A stretch of DNA of 11,635 nt from CAZDOD01 sp964506935. Its GTDB lineage: Bacteria > Desulfobacterota > Zymogenia > Zymogenales > Zymogenaceae. The translations under genes were made by a program, and so were the position numbers. The notes beneath the pieces were generated by a model. It did no database searches, had not been told where the DNA came from, and saw only the letters and a list, made by a program, of their open reading frames with translations. Below, in pieces: positions 1 through 7,279 of the stretch (within the stretch, counting starts at the first letter, position 1; every line of letters begins with the position of its first letter). The stretch is from NCBI GenBank assembly GCA_964506935.1, contig CAZDOD010000088.1:1-11635 (forward strand), given 5' to 3'.

Positions 1-384
1 CTTTCGGAGATAAACGTCACACCCCTCGTCGACGTCATGCTCGTACTCCTGATAATCTTCATGGTGACCGCCCCGATGCTCCATGAGGGCCTCGATGTGG
101 ACCTCCCCGAGGTCAAGGGCGAGGTCATCGCTGAAGAATCCTCCTATGTCACTGTAAGCATCAATAGGAGCGGCCATATCTATCTCGACACCGAAGAGGT
201 CCCCTTGGGTGAGCTCGTCATAGAGATGGAAAAGATAAAGCAGCTCTGGCCGACCAAAGGCGTCCTATTGAAGGCCGACAAAAGCGTCCCCTACGGGATC
301 GTCGTCGAGGTTATGGCGAAGCTGAGGGTGGCGGGCATCGAGAATCTCGGAATGGTGACGGAACCTATCTCCCTGGAGGAGTAA
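1..384 (+). CDS. tolR: ExbD/TolR family biopolymer transport protein (5' partial)
   Basis: Inner-membrane proton-channel subunit that works with a TolQ/ExbB partner to pass proton-motive force to the TolA/TonB-like protein encoded next. The frame is open from base 1 and begins LSEINVTPLVDVMLVLL, the hallmark of the family: a short cytoplasmic lead into one transmembrane helix carrying an essential aspartate (LVDVML; equivalent to E. coli TolR Asp23). The helix ends near IIFMVTAPML. The remaining ~95 residues form the periplasmic domain, ending MVTEPISLEE. Only the first few residues before the helix lie outside the window. The stop codon overlaps the next gene's start by one base (TAATG), which suggests translational coupling. 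TolR is preferred over ExbD because tolA-, tolB- and pal-like genes follow; the protein families themselves are hard to separate. The partner tolQ is presumably just upstream. Confidence 0.93.
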   Translation, partial: LSEINVTPLVDVMLVLLIIFMVTAPMLHEGLDVDLPEVKGEVIAEESSYVTVSINRSGHIYLDTEEVPLGELVIEMEKIKQLWPTKGVLLKADKSVPYGIVVEVMAKLRVAGIENLGMVTEPISLEE

Positions 385-1307
385 TGCGTCGTCAAGGGAT
401 CATATCCGAGATAGACAGGCCCAAGGGCGGGGTCTATCTGACCATCGTCATATCGGCACTCGTTCATGTCGCCCTCTTTTGTCTCCTCGGCTTTTTCGCC
501 CTAAACAAAAATGACATCACGTTCTATTCCCCACCCTACTCCGTGAGCCTCGTCCCGGGCGTGGGCGGAGGTGTCGGGGGTGAGGGGGGCGAGGAATTTG
601 TCGAAGAGTATATAAAGAAGTCAGAGCCCGTTTCGGTCGGCGGCACCGAGATCATAAAGACGCCCTCAGAAGAAAAAAATAGCAAGAAGGAAGAAACAAA
701 GAAGGAGGAGAAAGAAGTAACGAAAGAGGAAGTAAAGAAGGAGACCACTAAAGACCTCGAGTCGGTCATCGAAAGCATCAGGAAAAAGGTGGAATTGGAT
801 GAGGAAAAAAAGAGGAAGGAAGAAAAAGAGCATGAGCTTTTGACTAAGGAGAAGCTCAAGGAAGATGTAGCCAAAACATCCCCCGCCGGGGGAGGAGCGA
901 CAACAGGCGGTGGGAGCCCCTCCGGCACGAGGTCACCCCTTCCCGGAAGTCCGGGTGGGGGAAGCCCGTACGGATCCGATAATGTCTACTCATCCGGCGG
1001 GAGCGGGATGGGCGTTTCGGACATGGAATTTCAGGACTACTACAACAAGGTCTGGAAGAGGATAAAATCGATGTGGGCCGTGCCCGAGGATCTCCTCGAT
1101 AAAGATCTCGAAACCGTCCTGGGGATTAGGATATCAAGGGACGGAAAGATCCTCGACGTGTGGATGGAGAGTGCCTCCGGAGACAGCTATTTCGATGATA
1201 CGGCCGAAAGGGCGGTTAAAAAATCGGATCCGCTGCCGCCCCTGCCCGAAAAATACTCTGGGAGGACTTTAGATATGGGTATCAGGTTTCATTCAAAGAA
1301 GTTTTAA
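384..1307 (+). CDS. tolA: TolA/TonB-like energy-transducing protein with TonB C-terminal domain
   Basis: A 307-residue periplasm-spanning energy transducer, anchored in the inner membrane and predicted to couple the TolQR motor to TolB/Pal at the outer membrane. Visible parts, in order: a short cytoplasmic N-terminus; one transmembrane helix at about residues 18-40; a glycine-rich linker (about 58-70); a highly charged Lys/Glu segment (about 92-162) likely to be an extended helix or coiled coil; a Gly/Ser/Pro-rich linker (about 167-209); and a C-terminal domain (about 215-307) with the TonB/TolA_C pattern, YYNKVWKRIKSMW, then GIRISRDGKILDVWMESASG, then PLPPLPEKY. This organisation is typical of deltaproteobacterial TolA/TonB proteins. 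It starts on the last base of the tolR stop codon, and tolB begins three bases after its own stop. The alternative name is TonB; the neighbours favour TolA. Confidence 0.88.
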   Translation: MRRQGIISEIDRPKGGVYLTIVISALVHVALFCLLGFFALNKNDITFYSPPYSVSLVPGVGGGVGGEGGEEFVEEYIKKSEPVSVGGTEIIKTPSEEKNSKKEETKKEEKEVTKEEVKKETTKDLESVIESIRKKVELDEEKKRKEEKEHELLTKEKLKEDVAKTSPAGGGATTGGGSPSGTRSPLPGSPGGGSPYGSDNVYSSGGSGMGVSDMEFQDYYNKVWKRIKSMWAVPEDLLDKDLETVLGIRISRDGKILDVWMESASGDSYFDDTAERAVKKSDPLPPLPEKYSGRTLDMGIRFHSKKF

Positions 1308-1310
1308 AAA

Positions 1311-2650
1311 ATGAAGAAATACAAATTTATCGCTTTATCGCTTTTTTTAGTCTTAATCTTCTCGATTTCGATGGGCGACCTCGCCCCCGCGAAGGTCTAT
1401 ATCGATATCAACGCCCCCGGCTTCAGGAGGTTTCCGGTCGCCGTCCCCGATTTTATCGATCTCGCCGGTAGGGGGAGATCGGAAGACATCAGTCGGGAGG
1501 CGAGAGAAATATTGACTGATGACCTCTTCATGGCGGGAATCTTTGAGGTCTTGAGTCCATCCCTCTATACCCCGAATCCCGATATGGCAAAAGACCTTTC
1601 CAAAACAAACTACTCAACATGGAGGAACCTCGGGGCCGAGGCGGTAATCAAGGGGGGATATACCATCTCGGGCGACCAATTGGCTATCGAGATTCGTCTC
1701 TTTGATACGATAAACAACAGGTTCATCTTCGGAAGGAGATACACGGGATCAAGAGATGATCTGTCCCGCATGATTCATAAATTCTCAGACGACCTGATGG
1801 TGGAATTCACGGGGGAGAGGGGCATATTTCAGTCGATGATAGCCTTCGTCACCGACCTACACGGCAAAAAAGAGATATACATCACCGACCGATGTCTTGG
1901 CGCGGATTCGACATACGNNNNNNNNNNCGCCTCACCAATAACAAGGCCATAGACCTATCCCCGTCGTGGTCTCCCGATGGGAGCAGGGTCGTCTACTGCT
2001 CCTTCAAAGAGAGGCGACCGAAAATCTTCACAATAAATATTAAGACCTTTGCGGATTTTCTGGTTGCGGGATTTGAGGGGATAAATATCAGCCCTGCATA
2101 CAGCCCGAGGGGCGGCACCATCGCCTTTACATCAAGCAAGGACTACGACCCCAATCTCTACCTCATAGGCGAGGGTGGCGGCGGGCTGAAAAGGCTCACC
2201 AACGGGCCAAACATCGATGTCTCTCCAAGCTGGTCTCCCGACGGCTCAATGATAGCCTTCACATCGAACCGCGGGGGAGGTCCCCAGATATATATCATGA
2301 ACGTTGCCACCGGAAAATCGAGGCGGTTAACATTTAAGGGATCATACAACACATCCCCCGACTGGTCTCCGCAAGGCAACAACATAGCTTATGTCGGATC
2401 CGCCGGGGGGAGGTTTGAGGTCTACATCATCAATGTCGACGGCACGGGCCTAACAAGGCTCACGAGCGGCGGGGGCGACAATGAGGACCCATCATGGTCT
2501 CCCGACGGGAGATTCATCACATTTTCATCGACCCGTGACGGCCGCGGGAGGATATATTGGATGCGTGCCGACGGGTCGGACCAGACAAAAATAACCGGGA
2601 CCGGAGGGAACGACTCCTCGCCGTCATGGTCACCGAGGGTGAATTTCTGA
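1311..2650 (+). CDS. tolB: Tol-Pal system protein TolB (crossed by an assembly gap)
   Basis: Periplasmic beta-propeller protein that binds Pal and the Tol energy transducer. A hydrophobic Sec signal peptide covers about residues 1-27 (likely cleavage after an Ala-Pro-Ala). The TolB N-terminal domain follows (PVAVPDFIDLAGRGRSEDIS, then DDLFMAGIFEVLSP). After the gap come PD40/WD-like propeller blades with repeated WSPDG motifs (SPSWSPDGS, SPAYSPRGG, SPSWSPDGS, SPDWSPQGN, DPSWSPDGR and a terminal SPSWSPR). The 10-N gap at 1918-1927 changes the reading frame: the N-terminal part reads from 1311 and the C-terminal part resumes one frame over. A true gap of 11 bases, or any length congruent to 2 modulo 3, would restore one ORF. 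The total of about 446 codons matches the family (E. coli TolB is about 430), so little is missing. I treat the frame break as an assembly artefact, not a pseudogene. Confidence 0.92.
1918..1927. other. Assembly gap (10 N) inside tolB
   Basis: Ten undetermined bases join two contigs or reads in the middle of tolB, just before the first propeller blade. The gap length is evidently nominal, because it does not preserve frame. The residues read just to its left (YITDRCLGADSTY) fit the expected TolB pattern of a Tyr-x-x-Asp strand followed by an Arg-Leu-Thr poorly, so the flanking ~30 bases may also be of low quality. Confidence 0.97.
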
Positions 2651-2681
2651 GATCATCGACATTTTTGGCTCGAAAAAAGGG

Positions 2682-2710
2682 TTGATGGGAAAAGAAATTT
2701 CGGATATATT
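2682..2710 (+). promoter_or_regulatory. Candidate sigma70-type promoter for pal
   Basis: In the 99-bp tolB-pal spacer, TTGATG (2682-2687) and TATATT (2705-2710) are separated by exactly 17 bases. They match the consensus -35 at 4 of 6 and -10 at 5 of 6 positions. The region between it and pal is very AT-rich (repeated TATATATTACTA-like sequence). Together this suggests pal is transcribed partly on its own as well as by read-through from tolB. Confidence 0.4.
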
Positions 2711-2749
2711 ACTATATATATTACTACAATATTAATTGGGGGTTTTAGA

Positions 2750-3262
2750 ATGATAAGATACTTAAGGTATATATTTTTGGCGGCACTTATCGTCTCGCTC
2801 GCCTTTTGGGGTATGTCATGTGCCACCTCCGCAAAAAAGGATCTGGGCAAAGGGACTTCCGATATCGGCCCCGGCCGCGGGATCGAGGGGATAGAAATCC
2901 CGGGCGAGGGACTCGATGGGACGCTTTATGGCCTCGAAGATATCCATTTCGAGTTTGACAAGTCTTCTTTGACCGCCGAGGCGCAGAGCATCCTGAAAAA
3001 CAGCGCGGCATGGCTAAAGAATAATTCGACCGTGATCGTCGAAATAGAGGGGCACTGCGACGAGCGGGGGACGATTGAGTACAACCTCGCACTCGGAGAC
3101 AAGAGGGCAAGGAGCGCCAAGGATTTCCTCGTAAACCTCGGCATAAGCTCGTCTCGCATGACGACCATAAGCTACGGCGAAGAGATGCCCCTTGACCCGA
3201 GCCACAACGAAGGAGCGTGGGCGAAGAACAGGAGGGCACACTTTACAATCATCGCCAAATAA
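2750..3262 (+). CDS. pal: Peptidoglycan-associated lipoprotein Pal
   Basis: Outer-membrane lipoprotein that anchors the outer membrane to peptidoglycan and interacts with TolB. The 170-residue product begins with an N-terminal signal and a relaxed lipobox (W-G-M-S-C, with the lipidated Cys at residue 24). A short flexible Gly-rich linker follows (about 35-60). The OmpA-like peptidoglycan-binding domain spans about 62-169: IHFEFDKSSLTAEA, then EGHCDERGTIEYNLALGDKRA, then the ending KNRRAHFTI. The Asp and Arg residues of the CDERG and NRRA segments are those that bind meso-diaminopimelate in this family. A GGGGGT Shine-Dalgarno-like run at 2737-2742 sits seven bases before the ATG. It lies last in the Tol cluster; the cpoB/ybgF gene that often follows pal is absent here. 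Confidence 0.95.
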   Translation: MIRYLRYIFLAALIVSLAFWGMSCATSAKKDLGKGTSDIGPGRGIEGIEIPGEGLDGTLYGLEDIHFEFDKSSLTAEAQSILKNSAAWLKNNSTVIVEIEGHCDERGTIEYNLALGDKRARSAKDFLVNLGISSSRMTTISYGEEMPLDPSHNEGAWAKNRRAHFTIIAK

Positions 3263-3298
3263 GGGCTTACATAAAGAATCCTATTTTGTGTGAGTTTT

Positions 3299-3316
3299 CC
3301 GATCGGTCGGGTTTTT
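3299..3316 (+). terminator. Weak candidate intrinsic terminator after pal
   Basis: CCGA-TCGG-TCGG can fold as a short four-base-pair stem (CCGA/TCGG with a TCGG loop), followed by GG and a run of five T. It is well placed 37 bases after the pal stop codon. The stem is short, so termination strength is doubtful. Confidence 0.3.
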
Positions 3317-3447
3317 ATGCCTGACGTCACAGGGTCGAGAGAAGTTATCACGGGGAAATGATAAGGCCTGGGTAGCAAAAAGGGATATCAAGAGCCAAAT
3401 CTGGCGATAGCCCAGAGCAGATAAATAGTAACAGAGAAGATAATTCC
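3317..3447 (+). other. Gene-free stretch with several predicted hairpins (possible structured RNA)
   Basis: No convincing ORF is present between pal and holB. Local folding elements seen by eye: CCTG/CAGG at 3320-3333; TTATCA-(8)-TGATAA at 3345-3364; and a CTGGG (3368-3372)/CCCAG (3411-3415) closing stem that encloses a GCCA-AATC-TGGC hairpin at 3394-3405. I could not match these to a known riboswitch or small-RNA class. They may represent a leader or small RNA, or may be chance folds. Confidence 0.3.
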
Positions 3448-3476
3448 TTGGCCCCACAACCTGTCAGTGGGGTCAA
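3448..3476 (+). terminator. Strong hairpin, terminator-like, just upstream of holB
   Basis: The arms TTGGCCCCAC (3448-3457) and GTGGGGTCAA (3467-3476) pair over ten positions with a single G-U wobble around a 9-base loop (AACCTGTCA). An A/T-rich ATTTTATTAATA follows. It could end a short transcript covering 3317-3447, attenuate holB, or be a remnant of a dispersed palindromic repeat. The T-tract is interrupted by A, so a classical terminator is not certain. Confidence 0.45.
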
Positions 3477-3496
3477 ATTTTATTAATACAAAAAAT

Positions 3497-4486
3497 ATGA
3501 TCGACCTCTCTAAAATCAAAGGGCAAAAAAAGGCCCTTGGGATACTTACGGGGACACTCAACTCCGAGAGGGTGCCCCACGCCATGATATTTTCCGGGCC
3601 CGATGGGGTCGGAAAGAGGATGACGGCAAAGCTATTCGCCTCGGCCCTCGTATGTCAGGACGGCAAAATCGTCCCGTGCCAAAAATGCGAGCCATGCCGA
3701 AAGATAGAAAGCGACACCTTCCCCGATGTTATCTCTGTGGGGATACAAGAGGGGAGATCGAAGATACTCATCGATCAGGTCAGGGAATTGGGCAAGATAC
3801 TGGCGTATCGCCCATTCTCGGGCGATGTGAGGACGATTATTATTGACCCGGCAGACGAGATGACAAGGTCCGCATCGGCTGCGATCTTAAAAATGCTCGA
3901 AGAGCCTCCGAGCGGGGCGCATTTTGTCCTGATCACATCAAAGGCATCGAAACTCGAACCGACGATCATATCGAGGTGTCAGAAGGTGAGGTTCTCGCCA
4001 TTGTCTTCCGATGTCATATCCGAGATAATCGGAGGCGGAAAGGACACACAGGGGGTCTCAGAGCTCTGTCGTGGGAGCATGGCCCTGGCGAAGGCGTTTC
4101 TCACAGGCGGCCTCCTCGCCGCCAGGGAAAAGCTGATCGGCGTCCTTTCAGTGATGAATATAAACGACCCGGCACATATAGAGTCTCTATTGCACGAGAT
4201 TTCTAAATTTAAAGTTGAAATTTTCGATATTATCGATATACTTAGGGGTTGGTATCGAGACCTAATCGTCTACAGAGAGACGAAAGACGAAAGGAATATC
4301 ATCAACCGTGACCTATTAAACCAATTTGGGGGCGCATGGTCTGAGACGAGATCGGAGTCTTTGATCTCGTGTGCGGATGCACTCGAAGATATCGGCAATG
4401 ACTTTTCTCTTGTTTCGGGATTGAATCCGAGGATCGCCCTCACGTCTCTATTTATAAGACTTACGGAGCTGAAATATAATATATGA
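3497..4486 (+). CDS. holB: DNA polymerase III subunit delta' (clamp-loader AAA+ protein)
   Basis: Clamp-loader subunit that, with delta and DnaX, loads the sliding clamp onto primed DNA. Numbering from the ATG at 3497 gives 329 residues. An N-terminal GQKKA motif precedes a Walker A GPDGVGK (34-40) and a four-cysteine zinc module (Cys53, then PCQKCEPC with Cys61, 64 and 67). Then come the Walker B-like region IIIDPADEMT (about 114-123), the EEPPSGAHFVLIT segment, and the SRC sensor-1 motif (159-161). A helical C-terminal domain completes the protein. A GTG at 3467 would add ten residues, but it lies in the right arm of a strong hairpin and has no Shine-Dalgarno. The ATG also gives the family-typical start MIDLSKIKGQ. 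The stop overlaps ricT by four bases (ATGA). Confidence 0.9.
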   Translation: MIDLSKIKGQKKALGILTGTLNSERVPHAMIFSGPDGVGKRMTAKLFASALVCQDGKIVPCQKCEPCRKIESDTFPDVISVGIQEGRSKILIDQVRELGKILAYRPFSGDVRTIIIDPADEMTRSASAAILKMLEEPPSGAHFVLITSKASKLEPTIISRCQKVRFSPLSSDVISEIIGGGKDTQGVSELCRGSMALAKAFLTGGLLAAREKLIGVLSVMNINDPAHIESLLHEISKFKVEIFDIIDILRGWYRDLIVYRETKDERNIINRDLLNQFGGAWSETRSESLISCADALEDIGNDFSLVSGLNPRIALTSLFIRLTELKYNI

Positions 4487-5292
4487 ACAGGATAGTTGGG
4501 ATAAAATTTCGCGGTGGGGGAAAGATCTACTATTTCGACTCGGAGGGCTTTGAACTCTCCCAAAAAGAGAGGGTTATAGTCGAGACCGAGAAGGGGCTTT
4601 CAGTGGGGATAGTTGCAGTCCCCCCGAAGGAGGTCGAAGAGCTCCCTTTCGACACACCCCTAAAACATGTAATACGGATTGCCACCGCCGAAGACAAGGA
4701 AAAGGAAGAGGAGAACAGAAAGAAAGAGGCCGAGGCCAAAGAATACTGCCAGGAGTGTATAAAGAAACACAGTCTCGATATGCACCTCGTCGATATCGAA
4801 CACCTCTTTGACGGAAGCAAGATAGTCTTCTACTTCACGGCAGATGAGAGGGTAGACTTCAGGTCACTCGTAAGGGATCTGGCCTCCCGCTATAGAACCC
4901 GAATCGAGATGCGACAGATAGGCATCAGAAACAAGGCCAAGTTAGTGGGTGGTGTCGGTTCATGCGGGAGAGAGATCTGCTGTGTCACGTTTCTCAAAAA
5001 CTTCGAGCCGGTATCGGTAAAGATGGCAAAAGATCAAAACATCTCACTAAATCCATCGAAGATCTCGGGAGTATGCGGAAGGCTCATGTGCTGTCTTAAA
5101 TTTGAACACGATATATATCTCAACCTCAAAAACGAAATGCCGAAGATCGGAAAGAAGGTCTCAACAGATAAGGGAAAGGGAAGGATCGTCCGCCAAAACG
5201 TCCTCTCCTCAAAGGTCACCGTCGAGCTCGAAGACGGGACGGAGATCGAAATACCCGTACGTTCACTTTCGGAAGGCGATAAAAAAATATAA
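4483..5292 (+). CDS. ricT: PSP1-domain regulatory iron-sulfur protein RicT (YaaT family)
   Basis: A 269-residue homologue of B. subtilis RicT/YaaT, which with RicA and RicF forms an Fe-S-containing complex that assists RNase Y-dependent mRNA processing. The N-terminal beta-rich part (VGIKFRGGGKIYYFD) and the PSP1 core (about 60-145; TADERVDFRSLVRDLASRYRTRIEMRQIGIR) are followed by the diagnostic cysteine clusters: CGREICC (Cys161, 166, 167) and CGRLMCC (Cys198, 203, 204). A CQEC pair lies at 89-92. These cysteines are the likely cluster ligands. A basic C-terminal tail with a KOW-like beta segment (KIGKKVSTDKGKGRIV) ends the protein. Translation is coupled to holB through a four-base overlap. 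The position after holB matches Bacillus. The function in this organism is inferred; ricA and ricF are not in the window. Confidence 0.88.
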   Translation: MNRIVGIKFRGGGKIYYFDSEGFELSQKERVIVETEKGLSVGIVAVPPKEVEELPFDTPLKHVIRIATAEDKEKEEENRKKEAEAKEYCQECIKKHSLDMHLVDIEHLFDGSKIVFYFTADERVDFRSLVRDLASRYRTRIEMRQIGIRNKAKLVGGVGSCGREICCVTFLKNFEPVSVKMAKDQNISLNPSKISGVCGRLMCCLKFEHDIYLNLKNEMPKIGKKVSTDKGKGRIVRQNVLSSKVTVELEDGTEIEIPVRSLSEGDKKI

Positions 5293-5326
5293 CATATCTT
5301 TTTTGAGATAGTGAGGATCAGTCAGT

Positions 5327-7279
5327 ATGGCAGATGGGGTAAAGGGGGGGGATGGTTCAAAGGAAAATAGGTACTACGTTACCACTCCGATCTACTATGT
5401 CAATGCGGCGCCCCATATAGGACACGCCTACACAACGATCGTGGCGGACGTCCTCTCCCGTTACCACAAACTCTTGGGCTACGACTCGTTTTTTATGACG
5501 GGTACCGACGAACACGGCGACAAGGTGATGAGGGCCGCGAAGGCCGGCGGGAAGACGCCGAAGGAGTACGCCGACGAGATCAGTGGCCTCTTCAGGGCGC
5601 TGTGGCCCGTTTTGATGATAGATAACGATTACTTTATCAGGACGACAGACCCAAATCACATAAAGACCGTTCAATCGATCCTGAAAAAGGTCTACGACAA
5701 GGGAGATATCTATTTTGACAGCTACGGCGGGCTCTACTGCACGGGGTGCGAGCGCTTTTACACCGACCGCGAGCTCGTCGATGGCAAGTGCCCCGACCAC
5801 GAGGTCGAGCCTGAGTTCATCGAGGAGGAAAACTATTTCTTCAAGATGAGCAAATATCAGGATTGGCTCATCGACCATATAGACAAAAATCCCGATTTCA
5901 TAAGGCCCGAACGTTACAAAAACGAGGTCCTGTCATTTCTGAAGGAGCCGCTCGAAGACCTTTGTATCTCCCGTCCGAAGTCGCGTCTCGACTGGGGGAT
6001 AGAGCTTCCGTTCGACGACAAATATGTCTGTTACGTGTGGTTTGACGCATTGATAAACTACCTCACGGGAATAGGTTATCCCGACGGGCCTAATTTTAAG
6101 AAATACTGGCCGGTCTGTCAGCACCTCGTCGCGAAGGATATCCTAAAACCCCACGGCATCTATTGGCCCACTATGTTAAAATCCGCTGGCATAGAGCCCT
6201 ACCAAAACCTCAACGTCCACGGCTACTGGAACGTTGAGGAGTCGAAGATGAGTAAATCTTTGGGAAACATCGTAAATCCCATGTCGCTCAAAGACAAGTA
6301 TGGACTCGACGCCTTCCGTTATTTTCTGATGAGGGATATGGTCTTCGGGCTTGACTCCTCGTTCAGCGAAGAGGGGCTGGTCTCGAGGCTCAACGCCGAT
6401 CTTGCAAACGACCTCGGTAACCTCGTGAGCAGGAGCCTCACCATGGCGGCGAACTATTTTAACGGTGAGGTGCCTGAATCAACAGAGGTCCCCGGCCCAA
6501 AAGACGATGAGCTTATCTCGACGGCGCTTGCGACCACGGGTGAATACCAAAAGTCCATGGACGACCTCGCCTTCCACAAGGCCCTGATGGCGGTCTGGGA
6601 GCTTATATCTCTCACCAACAGGTACATCGTCGAGAACGAGCCATGGGAGCTCGTAAAGGAAAAAGGGAATCTCCCAAGATTGGGTCGCGTGATCTACAAC
6701 ATCCTCGAGAGCATGAGGTTTATCGGGACGATGTTGATACCTTTTATCCCGGCAACGGCCCAGGAGATACTTTCGAGGATTGGGGTTATCGGCGATGTAA
6801 CGAACCAGAAGCTCTACGGTCTCTCGGCGTGGGGCGGGATATCACCGAAATCTAAAGTCATCGTCTCAACCCCCCTATTCCCGAGGGTCGACCTTAAAAA
6901 GGCTATCACAAGGGACGAGGCCAAACCGAGAGACGAAGAGAAAAAAGGGAAAGAAATGGAACTTATAACTATTGATGATTTTAAGAAGATCGAACTCAGG
7001 GTCGGGCTCGTAAAGGTGGCCGAGGCAATCGAGGGTGCCGATAAACTTTTAAAGCTCACCGTCGACATCGGAGAAGAGCGGACGATCGTCGCGGGGATAG
7101 CGAAAGACTATTCCCCCGAAGACCTTGTGGGAAAGCAGATCGTAGTCGTATCGAACCTGAAGCCCGCAAAGTTAAAAGGTATTGAATCAGAGGGAATGCT
7201 CCTTGCCGTGGAAGATAAGGATGGGCTCGCCCTAATCTCTCCCGACAAAAAGGTCCAACCCGGACGGAAGATATCCTAA
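5327..7279 (+). CDS. metG: Methionyl-tRNA synthetase with C-terminal tRNA-binding domain
   Basis: Charges tRNA-Met with methionine in the cytoplasm. It is 650 residues, full length. Class I signatures: HIGH at 30-33 (AAPHIGHAYTT) and KMSKS at 307-311. A single zinc-knuckle insertion, C-x-x-C...C-x-x-H at Cys138, Cys141, Cys155 and His158 (YCTGCERFYTDRELVDGKCPDH), is of the one-zinc type known from Thermus and Aquifex. The anticodon-binding helical domain covers about 360-520. A charged linker (about 525-545) leads to a Trbp111/EMAP-like OB-fold tRNA-binding domain (about 546-650; DFKKIELRVGLV, then SEGMLLA). GTGAGG at 5311-5316 is a plausible Shine-Dalgarno ten bases before the ATG. It lies 34 bases after ricT and abuts tatD. 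Confidence 0.97.
   Translation: MADGVKGGDGSKENRYYVTTPIYYVNAAPHIGHAYTTIVADVLSRYHKLLGYDSFFMTGTDEHGDKVMRAAKAGGKTPKEYADEISGLFRALWPVLMIDNDYFIRTTDPNHIKTVQSILKKVYDKGDIYFDSYGGLYCTGCERFYTDRELVDGKCPDHEVEPEFIEEENYFFKMSKYQDWLIDHIDKNPDFIRPERYKNEVLSFLKEPLEDLCISRPKSRLDWGIELPFDDKYVCYVWFDALINYLTGIGYPDGPNFKKYWPVCQHLVAKDILKPHGIYWPTMLKSAGIEPYQNLNVHGYWNVEESKMSKSLGNIVNPMSLKDKYGLDAFRYFLMRDMVFGLDSSFSEEGLVSRLNADLANDLGNLVSRSLTMAANYFNGEVPESTEVPGPKDDELISTALATTGEYQKSMDDLAFHKALMAVWELISLTNRYIVENEPWELVKEKGNLPRLGRVIYNILESMRFIGTMLIPFIPATAQEILSRIGVIGDVTNQKLYGLSAWGGISPKSKVIVSTPLFPRVDLKKAITRDEAKPRDEEKKGKEMELITIDDFKKIELRVGLVKVAEAIEGADKLLKLTVDIGEERTIVAGIAKDYSPEDLVGKQIVVVSNLKPAKLKGIESEGMLLAVEDKDGLALISPDKKVQPGRKIS

Noticed and set aside
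536..928. Minus-strand ORF of 130 codons inside the tolA-like gene
   Set aside because: It is the antisense of the Lys/Glu- and Gly-rich low-complexity region; its Ser/Phe/Pro-rich product is a composition artefact.
1311..2650. tolB as a frameshifted pseudogene
   Set aside because: The frame change coincides exactly with the run of N; both halves are well conserved and total length is normal.
2787..3239. Minus-strand ORF of 150 codons opposite pal
   Set aside because: Arg/Ser-rich shadow of a clearly real pal gene, with no recognisable domain.
3467..3496. GTG-initiated ten-residue extension of holB
   Set aside because: The GTG lies in a hairpin arm without a Shine-Dalgarno, and the extra residues do not fit the family N-terminus.
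5357..5878. Minus-strand ORF of 173 codons opposite metG
   Set aside because: Covers the HIGH and zinc-knuckle region of a certain metG; the translated product has no family features.
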